The position numbers and the translations under genes were made by a program. This document shows, piece after piece, positions 11,601 to 22,261 of a DNA stretch of 35,474 nt. Position 1 is the stretch's first letter. Every line of letters begins with the position of its first letter. Under the pieces are notes generated by a model. It saw only the letters and a program-made list of their open reading frames with translations. It had not been told where the DNA came from and searched no databases. This DNA is from Chlamydomonas sphaeroides (taxonomy: Eukaryota > Chlorophyta > Chlorophyceae > Chlamydomonadales > Chlamydomonadaceae): assembly GCA_001662425.1 (NCBI GenBank), contig BDDC01000021.1, positions 98,441 through 133,914 on the forward strand. Reading direction: 5' to 3'.

Positions 11601-14600
11601 CTCTGGGGCGCTGGCGCTGCCGCCGCGGCCGAGCGCACCCGCCGGCGTGTCGTCGTCGTCTCGGGAGGCATCGCTGCAGCAGCTCCCGGGGCTGGGGCTG
11701 CTCACGGCGGCGGACGGCTGCACGCTGGCGGCGGCGCCGGCGCCGCTGCCGCGGGATGCGGCTGGCGCGCAGCACCAGCGCAGCCGGTCGTCGGTTCAGG
11801 TGCCCAGGTGAGGGGCGAGTGGGAGTGGTGGGTGGGGCAGGCTGCAAGGGCAACATGGCCGCAGCTTGGCAAGGGCCTGCGCGGGTTGGGTTGGGGCGGT
11901 GTGCGTGTGTCACCCCAAGGGAGACAGGTGGGGGTGGGGGCGGGGCTGCGGCTGCAGGGGCGCGGTGCACACGGCGCACAGGGAACTCAGGAACATGGTC
12001 CTCCAGTGGGTTGCCATCCTCACCTCTTGAGCTCGCTGCGCACCGCCACCCGCGGGCTTGCTGCTGCTGAGGATGAGGATGAGGATGGGGATGAGGATGG
12101 GGCCGCCACCCGCGGGCTCGCTGAGGATGAAGATGAGGATGAGGATAAGGATGAGGATGAGGATGCTGTCACGACCCTGTGCCCCCTCCTGCTCGCCCGC
12201 CCACGTCCCCGCCCGCAGCCGCGCCTCCAGCCACGCGGGCGCGCTGATGGCGCTGCCCTGCCTGGCCTCGCCCTCGCCCTCGCCCGCGACGGGCCTCCCC
12301 AGCGGCGAGGACGGCGGCCCGCTGTCGCGCGCATCCAGCGGCATCCCCCGCTTCCTCATAGTGCGGGCCGGGGAAGGGCCCGGGGCAGGGCACCCGGCGC
12401 CACGGGGAAGGGCACCCCGCGCCACGGGGTGGGGCCGCAGCTCCGGGGCGTGCTGAGCTCCCAACCTCCAAGCGCCGCCTGGACGAGGGCGTGTTGATCG
12501 TGTCCGCTGCCAGCACTGCGCGCGGCGGCGCTCCCGCGTTCACCGCGACTCGCCTGCCCCACAGCCCGACTCCCGTGTGCGCCCTCCCGCCCGCCGCTGG
12601 CCGCCCGCAGGCCTCCGACGGACTGTCTGTGAGCGAGTCGGGCGAGGGCCCCGGCCCCGGCCCCGGCGGCGGGTTCTCCCGAGGCGGCAGCGTGTCGGCG
12701 CAGGTGTTCCGGCGGCCCACCTCGGCCTCGGTGGGCCTCGTGTCGGGCGGCGGCGCCGGCCTCGGAGGAGGGCTGGGCGAGGGCGGCGGCGGCGGTGCGG
12801 TGCAGGGCGCCTTCCACGAGGTGCGGCCTTGCCGGGGTGGGGCTGGGGCAGGGCACGGCCAGGGGAGGGGTGTGGGCCGGGGCTAGGCCAGGGGAGGGGG
12901 CGTGGGCCGACGTCCTCATCCCCGGGTCCCGCGGAGGCCCGTCCACGAGGCCGCGCCGGGCAGGGGTCAGGGAGAGCCAGGAAGGCGTGCAGGGAGGTGC
13001 CGGAGAATGGCGTGGGGCATGAGTGCAGCTGTGACGCGGGTTTGTTGACCGACGCAGCGGCCATGCAAGAGGAGATGTGTACTGCGCGCGCCCCTCCTCT
13101 GCGCCGCCCCTGTCTCCTCAACTCCTCCTCTCATCCTCTCCTGCCCGTCTCCCACCCCCCAAGATGGACCTCTACACGCCCCTGGCCGGCCACCTGCCGC
13201 GGCTGTGGGCGCTGTGGGAGATGACGGTGCTGGGCCGCCCGCTGCTGCTCGTGGCGCCCTCCCCGGGAGAGACCTCGGCCGGCGTGGCGGCGCTGGTCAG
13301 CCTGGCGGCGCCGCTGCCGTACGCGCCCGACTTCCGGCCGTACTACTGCATACACGACGCCGCCTTCTCGCGGCTGGCGGCCGGCACGCTGCCGGGGCCC
13401 GAGGCGCGCGACGTGCCCACCCTCCTGGGCGTCACCAACCTGTACTTCATCCGGGTGCGCACCACACACGAGAGAGGGCTGCGTACGGGGTGGTGGTACT
13501 CGCTTGCGGCCCTATACACTTGAACACACGAGAGCTCCGAACGTGTGGCCCCGCCCACCGGCACCGTACCTGTCTAACGCACCACCTGCGTCGTGCCTGC
13601 TTCGACGCACCGTCGGAAAAGCACGCCGAGCGGCGCCCTTGCAGCACGGGGTGGCTGCGGCGTCCCAGTGCGCGGGGGTGGCGGGGGACCCGCGGCCCGC
13701 TGAGTGGGCTGCGGCCCCGTGCCAACCTCCGTGCAGGGCCCTGCCTCGCCCCCTAGCCACGGGAGATGCTTATCTTCGGCGGCGTTCGTGCAGTTGCGCT
13801 ATGTGGCCTGCTAATCGCACGGCAACACATCCTCTTGCCAGTAGTGTGCCTTGCCGCCCCGCTCCCACAACCGCTGGACTAGGACGTCCAATAAGCGCCA
13901 TCACCTGATCTACATATCACAGAGGCTTGCGCCATCACCCTCACCCTCACCCTCACCCTTACCCCCACCCTCACCCTCACCCCCACCCCACACTGCGCCC
14001 TCCCTGCCCCAGGCGCTGCCGCACTGGCCCAACGTGCTCTCCATCGGCAAGCGCGAGGGCGCCGCCGCTGCCGTGCAGCCCAGCGGCTCGCTGGCGGCCG
14101 CCGCCTCCGTCTTCTCCGCCAACGCCGCCGTGCAGGTGAGCGCGCCCCAGCCACACCCCGCCCTGCTCCGCCCTGCGCCCCCCCTGGCTTTGCCACCCCG
14201 CCCCGAGGGCGCCCCTCGCTGGCAATCCCCAGGCATCCCTAGCACCTCGCCTCCGCCAGCAAGAACCTCCCTACCCAACAACCCACGGAGCCTGCGGGCG
14301 GCCCCATGCTGTGGCGACGTACTCGCACCGCGACAACATCACCATCCCCCTCGCCGCCTCGCCGCCGTAACGCTTCACGCCGCCCCCGCCCCATCCCCCA
14401 CCCCCTCCCTGCCCCCTGCCCAGGCCTTCCGGCAGCGCAGCCAGGGCGCCTCGGTGCTCATGTCGGGCCACACGGAGGCGCTGTGGGCCGCGTACAAGCC
14501 GCTGGCGCGCCCCGACAACGCACTGCTCAGCAAGTGAGCCGTCGGGGCGAGGCAGATGGGAGCCGTGCGCCTGGGGGGCACGGGGGCCCGCCGCGGCCCC

Positions 14601-17530
14601 GGGGGCTTGCCGGCCGCTGATCCGTGCGCCTTCCTTTGTGCCTCCTGCCCGGCCTCCCTCCACGCCTCCCTCCGCCCATGCTGTGTGTGTCCTGCACCCC
14701 TGCGGCCCAGGCTGCTGGCGGCCAAGCCCGGCGACGTGAAGAGCAAGGCGGCGCGCATTGCCTTCGCCAACAGCGACGTCATCCGCAGGTGTGATGCAGG
14801 GGAAGCCTCGCTGCGGTAGCAGGTGCTCGGTGGGTGCGTATCTGCAAGTCCCATGGCTGGCTTCCCCTCCCGCACAGCAGCGCCGCCACGCGCCTTCGCG
14901 ATGGTACCCTAGCTACCCTGATCCCCGGTAGCCAGTCCTATCGCTAGATGCCCTCGCTGCCGTGCCTCGCCTCAGCACACCCTCTGCCCGCACAACCCCG
15001 CACAACCCCGCACAACCCCGCACAACCGGCTGCTGCCCAACCGCCCTCCTCCCCCATCGCCAGGCACTTTGCCGAGCTGACGACCGCCTTCCTGTCGCCC
15101 TTTGGCCGCTACTTCGAGGCGGGCCCCAACGGCTACGTGCCGGGCTGGAACAGCGAGGAGTTCCTGTTCGGGCTGCGCTCGGGCGGACAGCCGCTGCCGC
15201 AGCCGCTGCTGGACAGGTGGGCGCATGCCGTGGCGTAACATACTTGCCTGCGATACTCATGTTGTAATGATATGAGTGTTGTGGTGCGTTGACGGCATGG
15301 TACGGACGTGGAGCCGCTGCCGCGGTCCCTGCTGAGCAGGCGGGCGCGGCAGCGGCCCGCGATGCATCCAGGGGCCTGTGCGGCGCCAACTGCATCCGGC
15401 ATGTGGATGCGCTGCAGTTGTCCACAGGCGCCAGCGCCTGCTGCTGCCCCGTGCTGACGAACGCGACTGAGGCCGTAATAAAGGGCGGGCGTTTGCAGCG
15501 CTGGGCCCGAGCTTCCGTCTCTGCATTGGTTGACTACCGGTAGTTCGCGACTCCCTCCCGGTACCTCCCCGTGCCGACCGCCCGCAGGGTGGGCAGCGCC
15601 GCGGCCGCGGTGGAGCTGTACGCGCGCTTCGTGTCGTGCCTCAACTTCGCGGCCTGGTTCGCGGCGCGGCGGCGCCACGTGGCGCACCTCATCCAGCCCT
15701 GGCCGCCCGCGCGGAGGACCGCCAGCGGCGGCGGCGCGGGCGGGGCGGGGGCCGAGGAGGACGAGGAGGCGGGCATGGGCTGGTTCAGCAGCGCCGCCAA
15801 GGTGTGGGCGGGGGGAGTTGGGGGGCCGGACGAGGGGGCGGGCAGGGGTGCTGGCGGATGGTGGTGGAGCGATGGTGGGTGAGGGTTCGCGGGGATGCCC
15901 TGCGTGCCGCATGCGTGCTGCGCCGCTGACCCGGCCCCATGGTGCGGCCCCAGCCTCGCAGCCACGCAGCCACGCCCCCTTCCCTGCGTGCCAAACTAGT
16001 TATCGGCTCCCTAGGCAGAGGCATGCCCCTCCCATGTGAACGAACACACGCACACGCACCACCACCCCTAACACCAGGTAGTCCAGGTAGCTTGGGCGCC
16101 TCCCTCGTATTACCTGTTTGCGATCACACATGCGCAGCGCGCACGGCCGCACCTGCTCGCTGCTGCCGCTCGCTCCCCCTACTTCCCGCGTCAGCAACAG
16201 GACGTGGCGCCTCGGGCGTGCCCGGCCCCGCCCCCGCGCGCGCGCACACTCACCAACATGGCTGCTCCCCTCCCCCTGCCCCTCCCTCCCCTTGTCCTGC
16301 GGCAGCACCTGGACGAGGTGAAGCTCATCGGCATGTTCTTTGAGCTCGAGCAGCAGCTGTCGGAGGCGCAGGTGGGAGGGGCAGGAGGAGGAGGCGCAGG
16401 TGGGAGCTGGGTTGGTCAGGGCGGGAGCGGCTACTGGCGGTGGTTGAGGTAGGGTACCGTCGGTTTGGGTGATGATTGAGGGGGAGGCGAGTGCGGGCCA
16501 AGCAGCACCAAGACAGGAGCACGGCCAGGGGGAGGCAGCAGCTGCTGGCGTGGATGCCTGGGCGACCCCCTTTCCTGCCCCCACCTCACCCTCCGCCGCC
16601 CTCGCCCCTCCCCTTCGCCTCCCCCTCGCTGCCGCCAGGCCGAGGCAGTTGCCCCCGACGCGCCCGACGAGGCCGCCGCCAGCGTGGCGCGGCTGCAGCG
16701 CGAGCTGACGCTGCTGTTCTTCGGCGGGGGCATGAGCCAGGAGCTGCAACTCACCTGTATCAGCTCGCCCGCGCGGGCGGCGCTGCTGCGGTCGCTGCCG
16801 CTGGGGCCGGCGCAGGCGGGGCAGCTGGCGGCGCTGCTGGACGAGCTGCAGGCGAGGGGGGCGCAGCAGCGGGGCAGGGTGGGAGAGGGGCAGGGCGGCA
16901 GGGAGGGGCGGGGCAGGGCGGGGCGGCAGGGAGGGGCGGGGCAGGGCGGGGCGGCAGGAGGGGCGGGGCAGGGCAGGGCAGGGCAGGGCAGGGCAGGGCG
17001 GGGCGGGGCAGCGGACGCTTGGCCTGTGAACGCAGCCGCAGTAGGTCACAGCCGAGCCCACGCCCGCCCCCGAGCCACTTGCTTGCGCCCCTTGTCCGGC
17101 GCAGGGGGGCGGCAAGTAGCGGCCTGCGCACGGGCCCTGCGGACCGGCCCTGCGGACCGGCCCTGCGGCTGGCCCCGCTGAGGGCCCTGCGGATGGGGCC
17201 GCCAGGTCCTTCTATCGGCTTGAGGCGCGGCTTTGGCGCACCCATGCAGCTGCTGGGGCGGCCAAGGCCCTGGGCGCCGCCAACCAGGGCCAGGCGCGTC
17301 CGCGCGGCGCCAGCCGCAACCACGAGGCGCTGCTCGCCTCTTTGGGGGCCCCGCTGCTCGGCCCCTGCTCGGCTGAGGGCTGCCCCGTCCCGGACACAAA
17401 GGGCGAGCCTCGCCACAAGGTACCGACCACGTGTCTGGGGTGCGGCGGGAAGGCGGAGGATGCGGAGGAGAAGCAGCGGCGGAGGGCAGTGGCGAAGGGT
17501 GCAGCCGCGCCGGGCGCCGGGTCGGGATGA
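8675..17530 (+). CDS. DENND6: DENND6-type DENN-domain protein (Rab GEF / endosomal trafficking family)
   Basis: Exons: 8675-8827, 8895-8941, 9086-9232, 9532-9697, 10004-10159, 10393-10653, 11314-11807, 12219-12360, 12611-12820, 13164-13454, 14013-14135, 14424-14533, 14711-14788, 15064-15216, 15588-15801, 16306-16371, then one from 16639 to about 16851, plus an unresolved 3' exon ending at TGA 17528-17530. The first 16 give 937 residues in one frame. Family landmarks in order: IVGLCSVVFDIDVGQRVEHL, FRIRRRG, ESFLYG..VFCRQRQD, RWPAPVAG, LWEMTVLGRPLLLVAPSPGE, DFRPYYCIHD, LLGVTNLYF..LPHWPNVLSIG, KPLARPDN, FAELTTAFLSPFGRY. These are the conserved blocks of DENND6/FAM116, a guanine-nucleotide exchange family for Rab GTPases in endosome recycling. 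A ~365-residue Ala/Gly/Ser-rich insertion (exons 6-9) separates the N-terminal DENN part from the core, making it about twice the animal length. The C-terminus after about 16851 is uncertain. Confidence 0.88.
10663..11030 (+). repeat. 16-bp minisatellite in DENND6 intron 6
   Basis: About 23 imperfect copies of a unit close to TAGGGGCTGCCTTCCG, with one-base indels (CCTAGG and CGTAGG variants). It fills more than half of the intron between exons 10393-10653 and 11314-11807. Each unit carries a short pyrimidine stretch followed by TAG|GGG, which resembles a weak 3' splice site. Confidence 0.95.
12066..12169 (+). repeat. GAGGAT-rich repeat, duplicated block, in DENND6 intron 7
   Basis: Two blocks of GAGGAT-type hexamers, each preceded by a copy of GCCACCCGCGGGCT, lie just upstream of the acceptor at 12218. 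The arrangement indicates a local duplication of about 55 bases. One frame would read as Asp/Glu runs, but splice phase and family alignment place the block in an intron. Confidence 0.85.
13934..13990 (+). repeat. CCCTCA-type C-rich tract in DENND6 intron 10
   Basis: About nine CCCTCA/CCCCCA units lie directly before the acceptor at 14011-14012. The tract acts as an extreme polypyrimidine tract, and the complementary strand has regularly spaced G-runs able to form a G-quadruplex. It is not the algal telomere repeat. Confidence 0.85.
14991..15027 (+). repeat. 10-bp tandem repeat (CACAACCCCG) in DENND6 intron 13
   Basis: Three full copies and a partial one of CACAACCCCG lie between the donor after 14788 and the acceptor at 15061-15063. 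It is intronic, with no sign of function. Confidence 0.85.
16858..17012 (+). repeat. G-rich GGGCAGGGC repeat at the 3' part of the DENND6 gene
   Basis: Irregular repeats of GGGGCAGGGC and GGGGCGGCAGG follow the last well-aligned DENND6 exon. They keep one frame open by composition alone and obscure the true donor, which is why the C-terminus is unresolved. G-quadruplex potential is high. Confidence 0.8.
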
Positions 17531-18181
17531 ACCTTCGTCGGCGGCGGCGACAGGACGCGTGCTGGGCCGGGGCCGGGCCGGGTGCTGGCGTCAATGAGTT
17601 AGGAGGGGAGTGTGTGGCTCTCGCATGTGATTGCACGTGGCGCGCGAGCGAGGACTGGAGTAAGCGGCGGCGAGGGTGTCATCAATGTCCTCCGCAACGC
17701 ACGCCGCAAAGGCGACAAGCGCCCAGGGCTCGCGCGAGCGATGTGGTCAAAGGGGGCGACAACTTGTGCTAGGTGCATGTAGGGTTAAACTGTATTGCTT
17801 CACCTTGCTTGCAGCCGCGTCGAGTTTCGCTTTCCCTTAAATATGCCGCCTGGAAACCCGACCTCCTTGAAACTTGCCCAGACTTGCGCAAGCTGAAACA
17901 AGTAGCAATGCCCTTAGAAGCCTACCTGGTGACTTAGGGCGAGACTCTTGGGGAGGCCAAACCGACTCGATCGAGCAAGTCGTTTTTATCTGTACCGTAC
18001 GTCGGCAACAGCTCGGCAAACATTTGCAAGGGTGTTGCTCCGAGCTACAGGAAACGTCTGCTGACGCATGCGTAACAACAACTAAACACTGCAGCTCGCA
18101 GATTCGTTGAGGGTTCTTCTGCTATATGCGCTATTGAGTGTTTGGTCAGCAGGCCAGCGCGCTGCAACACAGCGTGACGGT
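17531..18181. other. Intergenic: DENND6 3' flank and kinase promoter
   Basis: About 650 bases between two plus-strand genes. GC drops clearly after about 17780, with AT-richer text than in the genes. No TGTAA, tRNA or coding motif was found. The kinase promoter is expected near 17900-18150 but no element can be named. Confidence 0.5.
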
Positions 18182-21100
18182 ATGCAGGTGCGGCGCACGA
18201 CACCTGATTTGCTGGCTAGCTCCGAGGACCTCGGCCACACTGGAGCCCGAATCGCTCTTTCGCCCTCTGCAACGTGGAACTACTGAGATGATGCTGTCAC
18301 GCTTGCATGCTGAGCCGCTGAGCCCCTCCGCGCGACTGAAGCGGAAACCCTTTTCCTTGCTGCCTGGTCGCTTTTTGGAGCAGTTGACGCCACATAGGAT
18401 GAGCGTGGAACCACATAGGATGTGCTTGGAACGAAGCACCAGGAACAACATTGCTCCGTCACTGGGCCGACACGTTTCTCGTGCTCGCGAGCCCGTTCTC
18501 GCGACCCACAGATTCTTAACGGCCCCCTCGCTGCCGGCCCGCACGCCTGCAGGACTACCAACTCATAGAGGCGATAGGCGAGGGCGCTTTCGGTCACGTC
18601 TGGAGATGCCGCGAAAGCAGCACGGGGCGCATCGTGGCGGTCAAGGTGTTCAAGGAGGTGCGCCAGACAGAGCAGGGGAGACAGAGTGCCGCCAAGCCCC
18701 GCCGCATCGCATAGCCCTTCCGGGTCTGCTACATTCGCACACTGCTACGCGAGCCGCGTCCCCGACTCCTGTTCTGGCAGGCCCACAGCGACAAGGTCGT
18801 GATGCGCTTGGCGGTGCGCGAGGCCAAAATGCTACACTTGCTCGACCACCCCAACTGCGTCAAATTACTAGCAGCTTTCAGGTCCAGCACCAAGCGCGTC
18901 TACATGGTGAGGCGGGCGGAAGGTGGAGGATGGGTGGATGGGCCTCGAGGCCCTGAGCGCTGGGAGCCTTAAAACATCTTCTCGAGCTTCGAGACAGCCG
19001 TGTTCGCCAACACCCGCACCGTGCCAACGACCTTTCCGGTCCTGACGCACCCTAGGGTCGGCCGATCCTAGGGTCGGCCCGGCATAGTAATGGCTGGTGG
19101 TCTTCAGCTGCGGCTCGGGCGCTTCTGGGCCGTTGGCTTTGGTTGGATTCCCATTAGTTAAATTGAGCTGTTCCCGGCCACTGGGCTCCTTGCCCCCGTG
19201 CGCTCGCCGCACATGTACGGCAAACGTACGGCAGCTAGGATTGCCACGCTTGCCGACGCGGGGAACGACCGAGAGGCCCCATCTTGCTTTCCTTGCCTTT
19301 CCCTTGATTCCCTTTGTTTCCTGCTTAACCCACCAGGTGTTCGCTGACGGCGGCCCCAGCCTGCACCAGCTGCTCGATGTTAGGCCCACCGGCCTCGGCG
19401 GCGTCGCCACCAAGCTCGTCGCATGGCAGCTGTTGCGCGCGATGTCGTACCTGCACGACAAACGGGTGAGCGGGAGCAGCTGCAGCTGGGTGGGCCCGCG
19501 GAGCGGCGGCCGCGCGCGGGGGGCAGTGGGTCCATCTCCTCAGTGCGCGGCCGGGACGGGCCACCGCTGCCCACACACACCGCGCGCTCGTGTCGCTGGC
19601 GCTCAGCCTGCTTCCCTCTGCCGCGACGTCCCCCTTCTCATCCCCTCCTCATCCCATGTAGATCCTGCACCGCGACATCAAGCCCGCCAACGTGCTGCTG
19701 GACCCGGCCACGGGGCTGACCAAGCTGTGCGACTTCGGCCACGCCCGGGCCGTGCCCGTGGGGCCCACCCACGTCCACCGCTGCACCTCCTACTGCATAA
19801 CACGCTGGTACCGGGCACCAGGCGAGGGACGCAGGGAGCAGGAGGGGCGCGGGGTTCCCAGCGGCGGGCTCCGGCCCCATCACAGCATCCCTCGTCCCTC
19901 CGCCCCCCACAGAGGTCCTCGTGGGAGACACCTACGGCGCCAGCGCGGACGTAAGTCTACCGGCCTTTGATGGAAAGGGCCCGCTATGCTGCAAGGAGCT
20001 ACTGCCACCAGTTGCGGGCGCGCGCGGGGAGGCTGTCCAGTCTGCGCGCCGCCGGCCTCCCTCGCTCATCCCACTAACCCTGCCCCCTCGCCCCACCCCG
20101 GACGCCCCACCCCCACCCAGGTGTGGAGCATGGGCTGCACGCTGGCAGAGGTCGCCACCGGCCGGCCGCTGTTCCCAGGTACGGCCACGGGTCCCGCTCG
20201 CTCTGCGTGTGCCCACACAGACCACAGCGGCGCCAGGTGTCAGCCTAGGCCCCTGTTGTGCCGGACCTCACCTCCCTCCGGCCCTCGCCCTACCTTCTGC
20301 AAACGTTCCTTCGCTGCCGCCTCAGGCGCATCCTCCGCCGACCAGCTCTGCCGCATAACAAGCTGCCTGGGCCCTCTGACACTAAGCCAGGCGGAGTGCG
20401 TGCGCTTTGCGCCGGCTCTGGGTGCAGGCGCCGCGGCGACGGGGCCGACTCCGCACCGCAGGACGCTGCGGCAGCTGCTGCCGTCGGCGGAGCCGCGGCT
20501 GCTTGAGCTGGTGAGTGGGCCGCAGCCGCAAGTAATGAGCGAGGTCCCGAGGCCGTCAGGCGTAGGCACGTGGCTGAGGAATCGAGATGCCGTCCTCGCC
20601 GTGTCCCTGCCCAACCCGCCCGGCCGCCGGTTGCCTACCTGTCATCCTAGACCACCTGCAACATCACCTGCAAGCTGCAACATGGCGTAACTTCCATCCA
20701 TCCATCCATGCCCTAAGCCACCAGCTCCCTCTCCTGCGCCTACGTGTCCGCTGCCTACCGGTTTCCTCCCCAGATTGCGGCCTGCCTGCGCCTCGACCCC
20801 AGCCAGCGGCCCACCGCCCGCCAGCTGCTCGAGCTGCCGTACTTCTGGGACGTACAGGCATCGCTCAAGGACACACACCTCGCGGCGGTGCTGGGCCTCG
20901 GCGGAGCCAGTCAGCCCAGCGGCACGCCCCCGCCGCCGCCGCCCGACCAGGTCCCGCCCTGCTCTCGCGTTAGCGGGACAGCCACGCCAAGCGCACCGCT
21001 GCCGCTGCGCGCTGCGATGGCGGCGGAGTCCCTGACTCCGGAGGCGACGGCCGCTGCGGTGCGGCTGCAGGTGCCGAGCGCGCAGCGACGGCGGTGCAGC

Positions 21101-22261
21101 TGCGGCACAGGCGCACACAGCGCCCCGCTGCCGCACCTGCGGCCCTCCACGCTGCCGTACAGAGCTGTGGTGACGCCCGCCGCGGCGGCCAACGTCGCCG
21201 TCCCGGCCGTCACCAGCGCCGCTGCGCTCGCCGACGCAGCAGGCTTGAGCCGCGTCAGCACGCAATGGCCTGACCCCGCCTGCAGTACGGCAGCCCTCAC
21301 CCCAACCATCAGCAACATGCTGCCGACAGCAGCGACGCCGCAGACGACGCCTCCAGGCTGCATGCCGCCGCACCTCACGCCCGCGGCAGCAGCAGAGCCT
21401 CTGGGCAACGGCGGCAGCGCCGGCAGCAGTGGCGAGTGCGGCCCTGGAGGAGGCTCGGCTGGCGGCAGCGCTGCCACCACCGACACCGGCACCGGTACCG
21501 GCAAGGACTTTGACCGGCGTTTGTGCAACGCCGCGTCGCGCCTGTTTGGGATCCTGCCTGACGGCGCCGCGGAACGTGGCAGGAGCGTGCCAGGGCAGCC
21601 GTGCCTCGGAGAGCCACACCCACGGCCGCCGGCGGCTGACGCCGCCGCCACCCGGGCCCGGCGCGCAGCGCCCTGGCCCGGGAAGCACCTGCTGTCGGCG
21701 CCCCAGCCCGAGCAGCTGAGCTGCCGCAGCGTGCGTCGCGTGGCCACCAGCAGCCTATCGTGTGTAGAGGGCTCGGGCCCCTCCGCCCCGTACGACATTC
21801 CCACTGCCTGCTGCGCGGCGCCAGCAACCGCAACAGCACAGCGGGAGCCTGCAGCGCGCGAGCCATCCCTGGGCGTCACGTCGCGTGGCGCCACGGCCGA
21901 CCGACCGGCGGCCCCTGAGGCCGCCGACGAAAGGCTGGGCGGCGACGTCGCGCGCCTTCAGGCTGAGCGCCGGACCCCGGCAGCGGCTGATGGGGTGCGC
22001 GGGAGGCCGGGCGGCGAGGGCCCAGGCGGCTTCGGGGCCGGCAGCAACGATGTCCCGGCGGAGCCGGGACCCCAAGGGGAGCAGACGACGTTGGCGCTCC
22101 CTGCGCCCGCACAATGCCGGTCGGGGCTGGTGGCGGCGCCGGCCGGCAGTGCTCGCGGGGCGCGGCTGCCGCCACCGCCCAAGAAGGGCGGCGTGCTGCG
22201 TTGGCTCAAGGCCTTCAAGGCAGCGATCAGGACGAGGCTGACGCAACCGCCGGCTGAGTGA
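18182..22261 (+). CDS. CDKL-like Ser/Thr protein kinase (CMGC) with long C-terminal tail
   Basis: Proposed exons: 18182-18187, 18553-18657, 18781-18906, 19337-19465, 19662-19821, 19913-19950, 20121-20178, 20326-20510, 20774-22261 (764 residues, phases consistent). Kinase landmarks: glycine loop GEGAFG 11-16, VAVK with K33, REAK with E51, HRDIKPAN with catalytic D127 and N132, DFG D146, activation loop T164-S-Y166 followed by CITRWYRAPE, DVWSMGCTLAEVATGRPLFPG, and LDPSQRPTARQLLELPYF near 280-293. All catalytic residues are present. TxY plus TRWYR(A/S)PE and the PLFPG..DQL..LGPL block fit the CDKL family; in Chlamydomonas such kinases control flagellar length, so a ciliary role is plausible but inferred. 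Residues ~294-764, almost one exon, are low-complexity and end in a basic amphipathic segment. The intron at 19822 has a GC donor. The two-codon first exon (Met-Gln) is the weakest part. Confidence 0.9.
18390..18431 (+). repeat. 21-bp tandem duplication in kinase intron 1
   Basis: Two adjacent 21-base copies beginning CCACATAGGATG differ at two positions. They lie in the proposed first intron of the kinase gene. A similar small pair (CCTAGGGTCGGCC, 19051-19063 and 19067-19079) lies in a later intron. Confidence 0.9.

Noticed and set aside
11808..12497. Plus-strand frame encoding Asp/Glu runs
   Set aside because: It covers DENND6 intron 7 and reads exon 8 in the wrong frame; phase-2 joining of 11807 to 12219 keeps the family frame.
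13934..13990. Telomere-like CCCTCA repeats
   Set aside because: The unit is not the algal TTTTAGGG repeat and it sits within an intron.
16476..17597. 373-codon plus-strand frame rich in Gly, Ala and Arg
   Set aside because: It crosses a DENND6 exon in the wrong frame and consists of repeat-driven GGGCAGGGC translation.
18138..18956. 272-codon plus-strand frame starting upstream of the kinase
   Set aside because: It reads the first two kinase exons out of frame; the kinase glycine loop and VAVK are in another frame.
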